From Megascapheus bottae (lineage: Eukaryota; Chordata; Mammalia; Rodentia; Geomyidae), in contig JANJXV010000004.1 in assembly GCA_024803745.1 (NCBI GenBank), positions 54,936,358 to 55,000,357 on the forward strand: 64,000 nucleotides of DNA, read 5' to 3'. Made by a program: the position numbers and the translations under genes. A model generated the notes under the pieces. It did not search any database. It saw only the letters and a list, made by a program, of their open reading frames with translations, and was not told the origin of the DNA. Within the stretch, counting starts at the first letter, position 1. Each line of letters begins with the position of its first letter. This document shows, in pieces, positions 1 to 13,740 of the stretch.

Positions 1-492
1 GAGAACATATACACAAAACCAACCTAACCAAACGCTGTGAACCGCAAATAAAGATTTACATTTTGGAAGATCTATGGTCTGAAAGTGAACCATCAACAGA
101 CGCAACCAGGCTTCTGTATTATTTTGTATTTGGGTCCAAAGGCCTGAATGATGGAACCATAATTTTGTCTGTGATTTTCTTATCTTCAACTATGTTGTTT
201 AGTATGAAATCCAAATACACTGAAATTTAGTAGTGCAGTTGAAGTAAATCCAACTTAAATTGATGACTAACAGGGAATGATGGCATTTTTCTATGAAGAA
301 ATTCTGAAAGAGTTCAAATATCAGACCTTCAATGGGCCATTCCAGGTAATTCAACTTCCCCCAGCTCGCTGTTAGGATGGTTTTGTGTGTTTTGTTTTGT
401 TCTTGTTCTTGTTAGTGGAGAGGAGGATATAGCAGTCATGGACCTCTGAAAATCTGCCTAATCAAGGTCTGATATCCTCAGGAAAACACATT
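1..492. other. Intergenic, nothing recognised
   Basis: Single-copy-looking AT-rich DNA; no gene or clear repeat seen. Confidence 0.6.
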
Positions 493-514
493 CACTCACT
501 CACTCACTCACTCA

Positions 515-576
<62 letters not shown>

Positions 577-578
577 TG

Positions 579-624
<46 letters not shown>
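493..624. repeat. Compound microsatellite (CACT)n-(CT)n-(CA)n
   Basis: Three adjoining simple repeats: CACT units to about 518, CT units to 576 with one TTT interruption, then CA units 581-624. Confidence 0.97.
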
Positions 625-628
<4 letters not shown>

Positions 629-2579
629 TTCATCAACTATTTCAGAGATGTGTGTGCCTCTTCCTAATTTCAGTCCATTTCTACTTCCTGTCTATTGCTT
701 AATTTCTTGAGCTCCATTCTGATGCTTGAAGATTAAAGTCCTGAATCGAACCTGAAACTGATCCAGGTTGGCTTGTAGACACTTGAAAAACCAGTGGCTG
801 TGGACTTTTGTGCCTGCTCTGGATTTCTCTATGTAACTTGACCTTCTTGAAACACTTGCCTAGCTTACTTTAGAACTTCCTAGTGTTTAAGTCTGCCTGT
901 CCCATCCCTCCTCCTGTTTCAATTCCATAGAAATCTCCAGTGGGGGGTGGGGGGCACACAGACTTAGCATTTAGTTCACCACCCCCACCTTCACAACCAA
1001 CAGCTCCTGTGGGGAGTCACAGTAATGACACCTTAATGACAATTCCACTGTCTTTGCTCACAGATTTTAAAGCACTCAAGACTATTGCATTTACATTTTA
1101 ACAGAAGAATCATTAGTTCCTTGATGGAGACATCTTAGCTCTTCAATTCATGGCAATTTTTTTAACAGTAGGAAGCATTTTATCACAAGTCTAGACAAAG
1201 AAGATAAAATATGACTTAATGGCTCCTTTTATGCATACATTTCATTACAGACTGCTTTGTCTTCAGAAGTCCAAAGAAGCAGCCCACATTATTTTCATAA
1301 CTTAAAAAAAAATCAAATCAGTGTATTTCTTATTCAACGAGCTCACAAAATATATGAGAGCTAAGGTCTGTACATTAAACTTCAATGCCCTCTTATATTT
1401 TTTCTTTTATAGTGAATAGAAAATTGATTAAAATTACAATGGATAAGCATACCTATGACAATTAAATTTAGTTATAAATTCAATTTTAAATATTACAAAC
1501 ATCTTTTTCCAGAAGTAAAGCAACTTTGAATAATTTTAATTAATTATTGATCTGAATTTCAGGCAATTATATAGTGTATGATCTAGTACTTCCTAGTATT
1601 TCCATGTGATTATATACTTTCCAGTCCTGCTTTTTGTTGTTGTTGTTTCTTTGTATGTTCAGAGTAATGTCTACAAGTATACATACCATGTTGAAAGCTA
1701 CTATTGTGATGCTTAACTGAAATCGTAAGGCAGACTTCACTGGGTCTGTCACAGTAGATACATGGCCTGCTTCTGTGGATTTTTGCAGTAAAGGAGAGAA
1801 GGTTTTGAAGAAATATTCCCTTGATGGTTTCATTTAAATTTCTAGGGAGCTAAATAAAGGTACCAAGCTATTTCTTGTATTGTGGTAGAATATAGCAGTG
1901 AAAAGCTATAGAAGAAAAAATGGAGCTAGTCAAGTCAGTGATGTCTTTGAGACTATGAATTTGATAGGGTTTAGGACCTTCAATCCCAAATCAGAGCCTG
2001 TCATTGAGAAAACGAAACAAAAGGCAAAGATGTCTCTTGCCTTTCTGTGTGGAAGCAAGATTACAAAACCTAAGAGAAAAATATTCTATCCCTAACATCA
2101 CAAAAGAACATCTTCCTTTGGAATAAAATATCACAAAAACTCCAACAATACGGAAACACAAACTAGTACCTCAACAACTTTTGCTAGGCTTCCCTCCAGT
2201 TTCTCACAAATCAGAACCATATTCCTCTTGCTTAATCACATCACATATCTATACAGCTAATAGTCCCTCAAGCTGAGGCTAATATTGCATAGGTTTTCCC
2301 ATTTCTCTGGTTTTTCATTTTTAAATCTTCCAGTGTCAAAAAAAATCCTTCTATTTTATAAGTTTGCACACTTGTCTCTTATTAATCTGCCTTGTGCTGT
2401 AGAGGAGTGTATGACAAATCCAGTGAGAAAACCATCTTTTCTTCTTTCATTCTCAGTAACAGGGCATTAACCTGAAATTTATTAGTAACTATTCAGAATT
2501 CTCTAATGATCAAAGCACAGCTTTGGGGACAAGATTGATCGGAATGTGAGGAACAGCACAGCAGCTCAAATCTTTGTCA
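625..2579. other. Intergenic, nothing recognised
   Basis: AT-rich DNA with only short chance ORFs (88 codons or fewer) that lack any family signature. Confidence 0.6.
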
Positions 2580-2660
2580 ACACGGTAGAGGGACAGGAGA
2601 CTGTGTGCCTAGTATGCAAGCAACCCCTAGTTTCAATCCCCATTATCTCTTTGGCCTCTC
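2580..2660 (+). mobile_element. Degenerate ID-like SINE fragment
   Basis: The stretch GTGTGCCTAGTATGCAAGC followed by a B-box-like GTTTCAATCCCC resembles the tRNA-derived part of ID/IDL elements, heavily diverged. Confidence 0.45.
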
Positions 2661-4397
2661 CAAAAGAAATGGAAGTGAATATGGTTTAATTTTTGGTATC
2701 TCCAATGCCAACTCCATAATGGATGACCATTGAGATAGTCTTAAGTGTAGATATATCAGTTCCCTAACATTTTTTTCTAAGACTCTGCTTTAGGATTTTT
2801 AAAAAGCTAAGCTTTTTCAAGCCACGGTTCTTTAATGCCTGTTGAGTGACAGCCTGGTAGAACACTCACTGTATCCCTTTTTCTCAGTATTTCTCCTTAG
2901 CTGCTTTGCTAAGGAGACCATACTCCCTCTAAACACTCTCGACTGTGTTCTTCTTGTGTTTCTGCTATCACAGCCATGAGACCCACAGCCCATTATACTA
3001 GTGTAGAAATTACTTCAACAGGAAAACATCCAAACTGCAGAAGAATTTTGCCTGAACTTTCCTTATCAGACGAGGAGGGAGGTTTCTGAGAGTCCGCTGC
3101 TACAAAAATACCTTTAGAAATGTGACATTGAGGACTAGAATAATTAATCAATCAGTCAATAGAATAAGCATACCAGAACCTTCTCTCTTTGGAGCCCTAA
3201 CCTCTGCTCCATATGTGGGTTGATATGCAAACATCTATGCCTAACTTCCAGTGTTAGTCTCTAAAGAATATTCCTGAATGTATAATGGCTTTTCTTCTAT
3301 TTTTCCATTGTTAATGAATTCATAGATTCCCTTTAACCATAGAACAACCTATGTTGGTAGAGAAAGTTTTCCTTTCACCATTATTACAAATTGATTTTAA
3401 AATAGCAGCTCCAGTGCAGCAACGGTCTAATACTTAAGTCTTCAAGAAGATTCCCTAAGCCCATGTTTCTCCTTGACTCTTGGATATTTTTTTACTTCAT
3501 TTACACATGAATAACAAATTAATTAGATATAGAATCCATGCAAAACAGCCTTTACTTCTCCACCCACCCCAGTGTTAATTGGATATTTCTCATTTGAATT
3601 AGTTCTTTGATCCTTGGTTGATTTACCAATTATTCTCCTTATCCTAGTTCCCATCTCACTTTCTAAGTCTGTTCTGTGTTTTCCTACCTTGCTCTTATCT
3701 TCCTCCAAAAGGTTGACGGGTATTGTCTAGCTCTACTGGTATCCTTGGTGGGGAATGCCGGATGGGTTCAGCCATAGAGAGGAAGCAGCAGGAGCTGAAA
3801 GGAAGATGGGAAAGAGGCCAGTGTTTCTTTTTCTGGTTCATTTTCCCCTCTTCGGTGTATATCACTTATAGTAGCTGGAGCCCTAAACTCAGGGTTCTAG
3901 CTCCTGAGGTTCTTCCTACTCTGCTTTCGCTTCAGTTCCCTCAGCCGAGAAGGCATCAACAGCTCCCACCTGTGAATGCCTTTACTTACCTTATTTTCAC
4001 TTCCAATTCATTCTGCAAATACTATCTACTAGTCTTCTATTGAGCTACCTGAGGGGATCCTAACTGATGCAGAAGGTAAATGAATGACTGTTGTTGGTTT
4101 TATTGTGTGTATAGTACCGTAGAGAGATGTGAAAATGTCTAGGGTTGATGCATTTCATTAATAATTATAAGTAGTTATTAAGTTGACCTACAAGCACCTT
4201 CTGACATTTGTCTGAGGATATTTTTCACACTCTTAAATGTTTAGATGCTTAGACTGAATTTCTATGAGTTAGCCAAATTTTCTTCCAATAACATTGATTT
4301 TGATTCTGGTCCATATATTGCTTCTTCTGGGGAACACTATGTTTCTTGAAGGGGTCTTCATGATCTTTCCCCTAAATTCATATATTTTTCAATTGAT
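2661..4397. other. Intergenic, nothing recognised except a short hairpin
   Basis: No gene seen. A 9-bp perfect inverted repeat sits at 2,893-2,916. Confidence 0.6.
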
Positions 4398-4440
4398 TTT
4401 ATTGTCGGGGCAATGTACAGAGGTCATATGCTTTCCTATC
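4398..4440 (-). mobile_element. Short L1 3'-end fragment
   Basis: TTTTATTGTCGGGGCAATG then TACAGAGG matches the start of the L1 3' ends at 5,221 and 57,722. Confidence 0.45.
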
Positions 4441-4488
4441 TTCATCGTTACTCCAGTCTGTTAAACATTTCTTCAACATCCTGGCAAA

Positions 4489-4672
4489 TTTTTTTTTTTT
4501 GCCAGTCCTGGGCTTGAGCTCAGGGCCTGAGCACTGTCCTTGGACTTTCTCAAGGCTAGAGCTCTACCACTTGAGCCTCAGCACCATTTCCGGCTTTTTT
4601 CTATGTATATGGTACGGAAGAATCGAACCCGGGTCTTCAAGCACTCTACCATTAGGCCAAACTCCCGGCCCC
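4489..4672 (-). mobile_element. IDL-Geo SINE, full length
   Basis: Dimeric tRNA-like SINE reversed on the + strand: poly-T, Geo half, then the IDL half with B-box complement GAATCGAACCCGG. Flanked by perfect 12-bp target duplications CATCCTGGCAAA at 4,477-4,488 and 4,673-4,684. Confidence 0.9.
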
Positions 4673-5220
4673 CATCCTGGCAAAATTTTGAAAATATTTT
4701 ATAGTTGACATTTTTTTCAATATTCTACAATATTCACTATCAACAAGTTGTTTCCATCTCTGTTTTAAATTTGGCAGTCTCATTTGTTCAAATTCAAGCC
4801 ATCCTTCATTACTTCACATTTTCATAATGGTTTAATCAAGTTATATAAATGCAATTTTCCCTTGAATCTTAATGAGAAAACAAGGCAGTTATTTTTCAAG
4901 ACAGACTACTGAAAAATGGCTGTTCTCTGAGTTAGATTATTCCCTACCCCAAGGTGTTTGGAGCTTTGCTTTATAAACATATTTGGAGGTGATGTGATTT
5001 TAGTGTTTATCCATCATCATTCAAATGGTGCAATGCCCTTCTCAGTGCTTGCTTACAATAAACTAAAACTTGACTGAGTTCTTGCAAAGATTGGCATTTA
5101 CAAACCATACATTCAGAAAGACCAGGATTAATCTGGACTAAAGAAATAAAGGCGGAAAAGGTTTCAAAAGATAGTTTTTGCATCCAATGGAGAGGAGTTA
5201 AAATGATTCAGAGCCTAAGT

Positions 5221-5345
5221 TTTTTTTTTAATTTTTTAATTTTTTATTGTCAGGGTAGTATATAGAGGAGTTACAGTTATATTCACCAGATAGTAGGTGC
5301 ATTACTTCTCACACATTGGTACCCCTTTTCATGTTTTTGTGCTCC
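5221..5345 (-). mobile_element. Truncated L1 3' end
   Basis: Begins with a poly-T (reverse of the poly-A tail), then GGAGTTACAGTTATATTCACC and the AGGTGCATTACTTC segment shared with the L1s at 13,999 and 51,092. Confidence 0.7.
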
Positions 5346-5400
5346 TAAGTTCTATTCTTCTTTGTATTCCTAGCATAATATTTGGGGTTTTCTGGTTTGG

Positions 5401-6510
<1,110 letters not shown>

Positions 6511-7752
6511 TAACAATTCCATATGTGAAAATGAAATTAAACTCAGAAAACTGTGATAAATCATCTCAGGAGAAGAAGACACCAGAAAACAGTTCAATAG
6601 TATAGATTAATAGTATAGATATGTAGTTTAACACAGTGTCTACGTTTGTCCTAAAATATGGGATTCTCTGAGGATGTTGTTGGCATACTATCTGGTAAAC
6701 CACACCACACTAGCTTGCACTTAAACACTCTTTTCATGATTAAAATAGCAAAACATCACCAGGTATGGGCTTGAATAAGGTATTGTTTTTATTCCTTTTT
6801 GGTGGAGGGGTTTGGAAGCTGCTTTCTCCTAGAAACAGAGAGAAGCTCTTCTTTATATACAAATTGTCTTCACTTCATGGTACACTGGGCAGGACTCACC
6901 TGCTTGGGCTGTGTTCTCTAAGAATACTGGGTAAAATCTGAGTAAGTTTACCTGTGTGGTCTGGGGCTGAGAGGGGCAGAAGGGTTCAGAGGGAGGTAGA
7001 AAGCCAAGTGGACTCTGAGAACCACAGGCTCCATGAGCCAGCATGGCCCATCTGGATAGGGAAAAATGACTGTGTGAAGATGAATGTCGCACACACGTTT
7101 TTCTATAACAAACATTTTGGAATATAATCCTAAGTGAAATAAAATTGATAGGAAATGTAATTCAGTCCACAAATGCTTTTTGGAAACATCAATAGAATTC
7201 TCTAAATAAAATATATGAAATGGACTAAAAGGAAAGTAATTTATACAGTACCTACTTCATCATTTTAAACAGAAGCATAATGGTGACATGGCCAGATTAG
7301 ACGAGAGAGTCGCAGTGAATTCACTAGTTATCAATATAGACTGAAAAAGATCTGTTTGCTGAGGGCTTAACTACCACAGTGATGCAATTTTCTAAAAATG
7401 TTTAACGCTTAATTTTATTTTGGATATATTTCTGAAAAATTCAATGTATGCTCAGGTTATAACCAAGAAATAAGACCCCTAAATTTTAGACCTGTGTGTA
7501 TAACATGCTTAGGCTTTGGGCCCAGAGCAATGACCAGGTTCTACAATCGACATTTTCTTTCAATATCTGAAATGCAGAAAACTTGGACTCTAAAATTTTA
7601 CTTCTAGAAATTAATCCAACCAATGACATAAATATAAAAGCAAAGCAGAGTTGTAAGATAGGGGTACCAGACGGTTGCCTTAAACTTTCAGGTTGATTTA
7701 TGTGTATAATGAGCTTCTTTGAATGCTTATTAAGATTTAGTTTTTGGAATTG
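6511..7752. other. Intergenic, nothing recognised
   Basis: No gene or clear repeat; overlapping short minus-strand ORFs near 6,853-7,172 have no family features. Confidence 0.6.
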
Positions 7753-7990
7753 TTTTGCCTTGTTTTCAGTGGTGGGGCTTGAACTTGGGGCCTAGGCAAT
7801 GCCGCTGAGCTTTTTAGCTCAAGGCTAGTATTCTACCACTTGAGCCACAGCGCCACTTCCAGTTTTCTGGTGGTTAATTGGAGATAAGATTCTCAAGGAT
7901 TTTCATGCCTGGCCTGGCTTTGAAACACAATTCTTAGATCTCAGCCTTCTGAGTAGCTAGGATTATAGGCGTGAGCCACCAGCACCTGGT
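7753..7990 (-). mobile_element. Composite B1-like/Geo SINE
   Basis: Good full-length copy on the minus strand: Geo half (CCACTTGAGCCACAGCGCC), linker GGTTAATTGGAGATAAGA, then the B1-like half ending GATTATAGGCGTGAGCCACC, the complement of the B1/Alu-type GGTGGCTCACGCC start. Confidence 0.9.
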
Positions 7991-8469
7991 TTAAAATTGT
8001 TTTTAAAAGCTGCTTTTTGTTATGATGTTTGACCATTTTGGAAATGATAAAATTAAATGTCCACTTTTTGTCCAGTGTGCTCTAACTTGCAGAGATATTC
8101 ATAGACTAATTCATTTATCTGAGATATTTTAGTGAATAAATGATTAGCCAAGGACCTGTCCTAGCAGAATAAGTGCAGAATTCTTCAAAGTCAGACCCTT
8201 GGGGCTGCCTTGTGAAAACTAAGCACCGTTATTGCTTTGTATTAGGCCAAGTGTCCGGTGACAGATTTCATATGCCATCTGAAGGCTTTCATTTTTAGCA
8301 TTTAAGGAACCTACAAGACAAAAATTCTGGAAAAGTTATCCTTATTATTTTCTTTTTTTCCCCATTTATTTTCTTTCTGTTTCTTATTCTTCTTCTGTAC
8401 CCTGCCACATGAGCCTTTCATTAATAAAATCCTAGCTTTCAGCAAAAAAGGGAGAAAAAAATTCCTCTT
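7991..8469. other. Intergenic, nothing recognised
   Basis: No gene or repeat identified. Confidence 0.6.
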
Positions 8470-8584
8470 TTTGTGCTGGTCCTAAGGCCTGAACTCAGAG
8501 CCTGGGCCCTGTCCCTGAGCTTTAGTGTTTAGGGTTAGTGCTTTACCATTTGAGCTACAGCTCCACTTCCAGCTTGCTTGTGCT

Positions 8585-8586
<2 letters not shown>
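8470..8586 (-). mobile_element. Composite SINE, Geo half (split by microsatellite)
   Basis: GTGCTGGTCCTAAGGCCTGA through GAGCTACAGCTCCACTTCCA is the Geo half; the other half resumes at 9,095 after a microsatellite and a later SINE. Confidence 0.85.
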
Positions 8587-8639
<53 letters not shown>

Positions 8640-8650
8640 CCTCCCTCCCT

Positions 8651-8725
<75 letters not shown>

Positions 8726-8857
8726 CCCCTCTCTCTGCCTTTTTCTTTCTTCCTTTTCTTCTTTCTTTCTCCCTCTCTTTTTTCCTTCCTTCCTTGCTTG
8801 CTTCCTTCCTGCCTTCTTTCCTTCCTTCCTTCCTCTCCCTTCCTGCCTTCCTTCTTT
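8587..8857. repeat. Long polypyrimidine microsatellite (CT)n, (CCCT)n, (CTTT)n
   Basis: About 270 bases of nearly pure pyrimidine on the + strand. The long SLSLSL and RERERE ORFs of both strands are this repeat. Confidence 0.97.
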
Positions 8858-9070
8858 TTTTTTTCTTTTTTCTTTTTTTTTTTTTTTGCCAGTCCTGGGC
8901 TTGAACAAGGGCCTGAGCACTGTCCTTGGGCTTTCCTCAAGGCTAGTGCTCTACCACTTGAGCCACAGCACCACTTCTGGCTTTTCTATGTATGTGGTAC
9001 CGAGGAATTGAACTCGGGTCTTCGTGCATGCTAGGCAAGCACTGTACCTCTAGTCCAAACTCCCAGCCCC
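8858..9070 (-). mobile_element. IDL-Geo SINE inserted in the microsatellite
   Basis: Poly-T, GCCAGTCCTGGGCTTGAAC, and the IDL part GAATTGAACTCGG. Flanked by identical 15-bp duplications CTGCCTTCCTTCTTT at 8,843-8,857 and 9,071-9,085, though low-complexity flanks weaken that evidence a little. Confidence 0.9.
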
Positions 9071-9094
9071 CTGCCTTCCTTCTTTCCTTCTGTG

Positions 9095-9200
9095 TTTATT
9101 TGGTAGTTAATTAGAGATAAGAGCCTCATGAGGGTTCCTGCCTGAGCTGGTTTTGAGCTAAGATCCTCAGATCTCAGCCTCCTGAGTAGCTACAGTGAGC
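9095..9200 (-). mobile_element. Composite SINE, B1-like half (continuation of 8,470)
   Basis: GGTAGTTAATTAGAGATAAG then CAGATCTCAGCCTCCTGAGT and a decayed end. Confidence 0.85.
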
Positions 9201-9610
9201 CCAGCAAACTTTATTGGTAAATGGCATTTACCAATGGTTAGTTTCCCCTGTTCTTTAGTAACTTCAACAGTACAAAACTGTCACCTTAATTTCAATAATG
9301 TTGTGCTAAATTGTATGAAATAATATCTTAGAAATTATGAATAGCTTTTAAATTAACTTCCCACATGAGCTTTTGTACTTAAAGTTAGTTTTCTGATGCC
9401 TGAAAACCACATAGGTTTCACAACACTATGTCACTCGGTGCCTACATAGGAAAATAAGAGTTGGGAAGCCTTAACATCCCTATTAATATCATACATTTTT
9501 CAGATCTTTATGTATAAAAAAACTAGAGTCCCTTGAGTTGGAAATACAACTCCTAGCAGACAATAGTCTTTACCATGTAGTTGCGTTAAGTACAGATAGA
9601 TGAGTTTCTT

Positions 9611-9990
9611 AGTTCATTCAGGCTGCTATAACAAAATACTTTAGACTGGATAATTTACAAACATATTCGTTTTGATGGTTCTGGATGCTGATCAAAGGTG
9701 TGATGGGGGAAGGGAATGGAGTATATGTTGTTTTGTGACGGGGCAGAAAAAGTAAAGTGAAACTCCTCAACTTTTATAAAGGAATAGGTCAAAATCTTGG
9801 GGACTGAACAATTATGACTCAGTCATTTCCTAAAAGTACTCACTTCTCAATGCCATCCTGTTCTGGGAGGGGGGCAGGGAGGCTTCCGCATGTGAATTTT
9901 GAGTAGATATGAATATAGGGAACATGGTAATCAGCAGTCAATTTCCCATCTTAAAGAGAAATACAATGGGACCATGGAATGAAACTCCTT
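9611..9990. mobile_element. Old interspersed repeat, family not named
   Basis: CAGGCTGCTATAACAAAATA, the word GACTGGATAATTTACAAAC and later TGTGAATTTTGAGTAGATAT follow a well-known ancient repeat pattern in mammals; the copy at 43,204 looks related. I cannot name the family with certainty. Confidence 0.5.
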
Positions 9991-11099
9991 TCCTTATACA
10001 CAATCACCTATTTCATCAATCCAGTATTCTTGCTTAAGAGTCTTCACTTGGTTATCAGCACACTGTATCTTCTTCTCAGGACCTTCCATACAAAGTCAAT
10101 GCCACCAAAGCACTAAGCTTCACAGTTCATTTTCTATTGTCTCTTGAAATCAGCACAATAATTAAAACATTCTATGCCATTTGACATAATGTGAAATCAG
10201 TGGTCCACTAAGTCAAATGAATTATTAATGGTAATAACACCATTTATTTGACTGCTTCCTTCAGTTTTCCCCAATGTATTCCAACCTTTATTGTCTGATT
10301 ATACATTTTCAAAGCTGTGTAAGAGGAAGGATTAGCATTAGCTCCATCTCACAGAATAGAAAAGAGGGATCTAGAAATTGTGAGAGCCCGAGGCATCCAT
10401 GCTGAATCGGAGGAAGTGGATAAAAGCACTATCTCTAGATTGTCTACTCCCAAATCTCTCTGACATCTGTCTTAATCAATAGTTTCTTTAAACTCCAAAT
10501 TAGAAAACCATCTGATACTTTTAGTTCTTCGATAAGACCTGAGCTGTACCTGTTTATTTAACGACAGATACAATAGACAAAGCAAAGAACCCAAGGACCA
10601 ATCACACACCCCATTGGCTTTTGCCAATTCTCATTTTTACTGGCAGATGCACTGCAAGGAAAATCTAGTGAACTGCAGGGAGTAGGTAATGTGAGTGTCT
10701 CAAGGTATCAGTACATCCAGACCACTGTGCAAAGCAAATAATCTACGGCATTGGTGCAGAATAACAGAGACAGCAAAAGAGTCACAGCTGAGCCCCCAAG
10801 AAACTCTCAAACTGCAGCATTTCTGTTTACCAAACAGCTGACTGTCCTCTGGCTTGAGAATTAAAGAGACTTGGATCATGCTGTGGTCCTCTCCATTTAC
10901 TAAATGCAATCATTGCATTGTGGAAGTCGTAGGTAAAATAAAATCAGCTATCATAGATTGAGAGCCTATGTTGTAGATGCCAGGCTGAGAGTATTACGTC
11001 CTCATTTCTCAGACTGGTTATTTCTTTTTCATCTTTAAGTTCTGCCAGAAGTTGAAACAAACCATGAAGAATACTAGAGAGAGTGTTTTCTCAGAAGGA
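9991..11099. other. Intergenic; possible MIR remnant
   Basis: No gene. About 10,285-10,480 has weak MIR-like words (TTAGCTCCATCTCACAGAAT). Nothing else recognised. Confidence 0.4.
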
Positions 11100-11378
11100 A
11101 AATCAGCTGGATACACGTAGCTCATGTTTGTAATCCTAGCTAACCAGGAGACTAAGATTTGAGGATCATGATTCAAAGGCACAAAAATGTCTCTGAGACT
11201 CTTATATCTCCAATTAACTAGTAAAAGGCCAGAGTGGAAGTAGAAGTGTTGCTCAAGTGGTAGAGCATCAACCTTGAGGGAAAAAAAAAAAAAAAACTAA
11301 GTAAGAATACTAGGTCCTAGACCCTGCCTTAAGATCAAGCCAGCAGCAGCACCGAAAAAGCAAACAAACAAACAAAGG
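11100..11378 (+). mobile_element. Composite B1-like/Geo SINE
   Basis: GTAGCTCATGTTTGTAATCC, CTCCAATTAACTAGTAAAAG, then GCTCAAGTGGTAGAGCATCA and an internal A-run. Diverged + copy. Confidence 0.85.
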
Positions 11379-13726
11379 AAAACCAAGAAGCGCATGTTTT
11401 TGATACTATTATTTGTTGTATTTTGACATTAAAGTATTTCAATATGCTTTGTGAGAAATAAAGCAAATAATATATAATGTTTTCAGCCTTCCGAATTAGT
11501 ATTCTGATGACTACTTTGTAAGTTTAATTAAGGGAACAAAAGCTTTATTATTAACCTGTTCCTTCACACCCCATTGTTTTACTATGTGCTTGTTTATTAT
11601 CTGCTAGACCACACTCTTCTTATGGCTTCAAATGAAAGGATGATCCATCTCATTATTACCGATCCTTAGCTGGGTGTCATAACACAAAACAAAACATATG
11701 AACAAAGAAAAAAATTCCTTCCTGTCATTTCTCAGCTTCCCTTGCTGCTGCTCAGCTGGGACATTCAAGACTGAGATTTAATGAAAGAAGGTGAGAAGGT
11801 GGAGGACTGAAAAAAAAAATAACAACAACTAAAAACGCCCTAATGAGCATGAGCATGTGTTTAGTTGTACAGAGAGATCACTGAGAAGTGGCCCCGGTTT
11901 TGTTTTTTTGTTGTTGTTGTTTGGTTTTTTCAAACCTAATACAACATAGCATCCCTCAAGGTCAGAGAGGCCCAGCATCATTTGTTCTTCACTCATTCCT
12001 TCACTTCCCATCCTGGCAACCAGCTTTTCCACTTAGAGCTGACTCATCAAGTTTACTGTCTAATGATGGGGTGAGAAAGAATCTTCTCCTTCATCATCAA
12101 CTTGTGGTTCTTGAGAAGCATGTAGAGGAGATTCTTCCATGACTGGAAGAGCACCAGAGGAGTGAAATCTTACACTCACAGAGTCCTGCCTGGCATGTCT
12201 GCAGAGATACTGACACTTACCCCTTCAATGGAGAGCACAAAGCAGAGCTGCTGCAAAACCGAATGCTCTCAAGCTTCAATGAGAGCCAATAACAGCTGTT
12301 GAAACTCCAAAGCAATGCTCTGAATTAGAATGAAATCATGTAGTCATAATATCATTCCCAAAACATCTTTAATCAGTGAGCGTTCCAGGCCTGTGGTGGG
12401 AACATCACATTGAAAATGTCAAATCAACTGCAAGGGCCAGACTTGAGCCAAAACCCTCAACCTGTGAAACAGAGTGATTTTGGGCTTCACTATTTCCTCA
12501 ACTAGGGGATTGTTACCTACCCTTTCAGTGAGTGTGAAAGAGGCGTGAAAAAAACCATGCCCAGTCAAAGAGAAAACCTGGAAGAATGGCCCCTTTTGGA
12601 TGATTGTCTCCTACTTTTCACTGTTCTGCGTCCACTGTAACTAGGAACATATTGGCTGCTGTGAATTGAGATCTTTCTTTGAAGTTGAAATAGGCAGCCT
12701 TAACTGTGCTCTCATCTTCTACGTTTCACTGAGTGAATAACCTAAATTACACAGAACGGCAGTAAATTGGCTCATCATAGCCCTGTTCTAATTTTAAAAG
12801 GATAAAGATCTAAAAAATCAAAGAGCCTACCACTGAAGGAACTAGTGAAGCCATTTAATGGGCTCTCATGAACTTTCCCTAGAAGGTCATAGGTTCTAAT
12901 TCAACCTAGATGTGTAGTGATCAACAATTTGTGTTAAATGATATATGTGACCTCAATGGAACATTCTTAATAAGGGCACTGATCGCTTGCCTTTATCATT
13001 CTTGCTGACTCTCACAGATATACAGGAGCTGGGCAGCCACATGTAGGAAGTAAATCATTCCTTCCCATATAAAAGCCATCCTTACAAAGTGAAGTCTATG
13101 GAGGAGCACTATGCCTTTGTAATGTCTGCTGCCTGTCTCTATCCCAGTTTCCCTCAGCTCAGAGGGAAACAGTACAGTAGTTTTGTAGCTGTCAGCCCAG
13201 TTTCCTGATGAGCTTAGGTTTGGGAACAAATGGCATTTTAAAGATATACGTACACACCCACAAAACAGCCCTTTCCAAACAACATAGCTCTCTCCCGTTC
13301 AACAAAGCATTCACGTATAGCAATAAAATGCCAGGTCACAAGTCAAATTTTGACTCCATTACTGAACATTATCCTTGAGCTCTAAATGGCAAGTCAGTAC
13401 AATTCACCAGCTGTCTGTATCTCACTCCATTGAAACAAAAGAATAATAAGCATAACATTTATATAGTTGCTGGAGTCATTTCTTGATTCAATTGTTAATG
13501 ATTGACTCGGTCTACAGGTCACTTTAGACAATCAGCAGACTTTTCGCTACTCGGATCTCGGATCCTAGGTTTCTGCTTGGGTTTTCATAGGATTCAGTGA
13601 AAAGATCCACCATTACTCAAAAGAAATTGTGTAGTGGATACAAGAGAGAAAATCTTCCTCGGTAGAGCCATAGGGTAGAATTTACCATAGGATGTATTTA
13701 ATTACAGACACATGACACAATTAGAT
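11379..13726. other. Intergenic, nothing recognised
   Basis: About 2.3 kb with no gene or confident repeat; ORFs of 67-84 codons have no family signature. Confidence 0.6.
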
Positions 13727-13740
13727 AAAAGCATAAAAAT

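Noticed and set aside
493..624. CRISPR-like or satellite array
   Set aside because: Plain dinucleotide and tetranucleotide microsatellite; no spacers, and the genome is mammalian.
8482..9034. Several ORFs of 108-169 codons with SLSLSL or RERERE runs
   Set aside because: Direct translation of a CT/GA microsatellite and adjoining SINE text.
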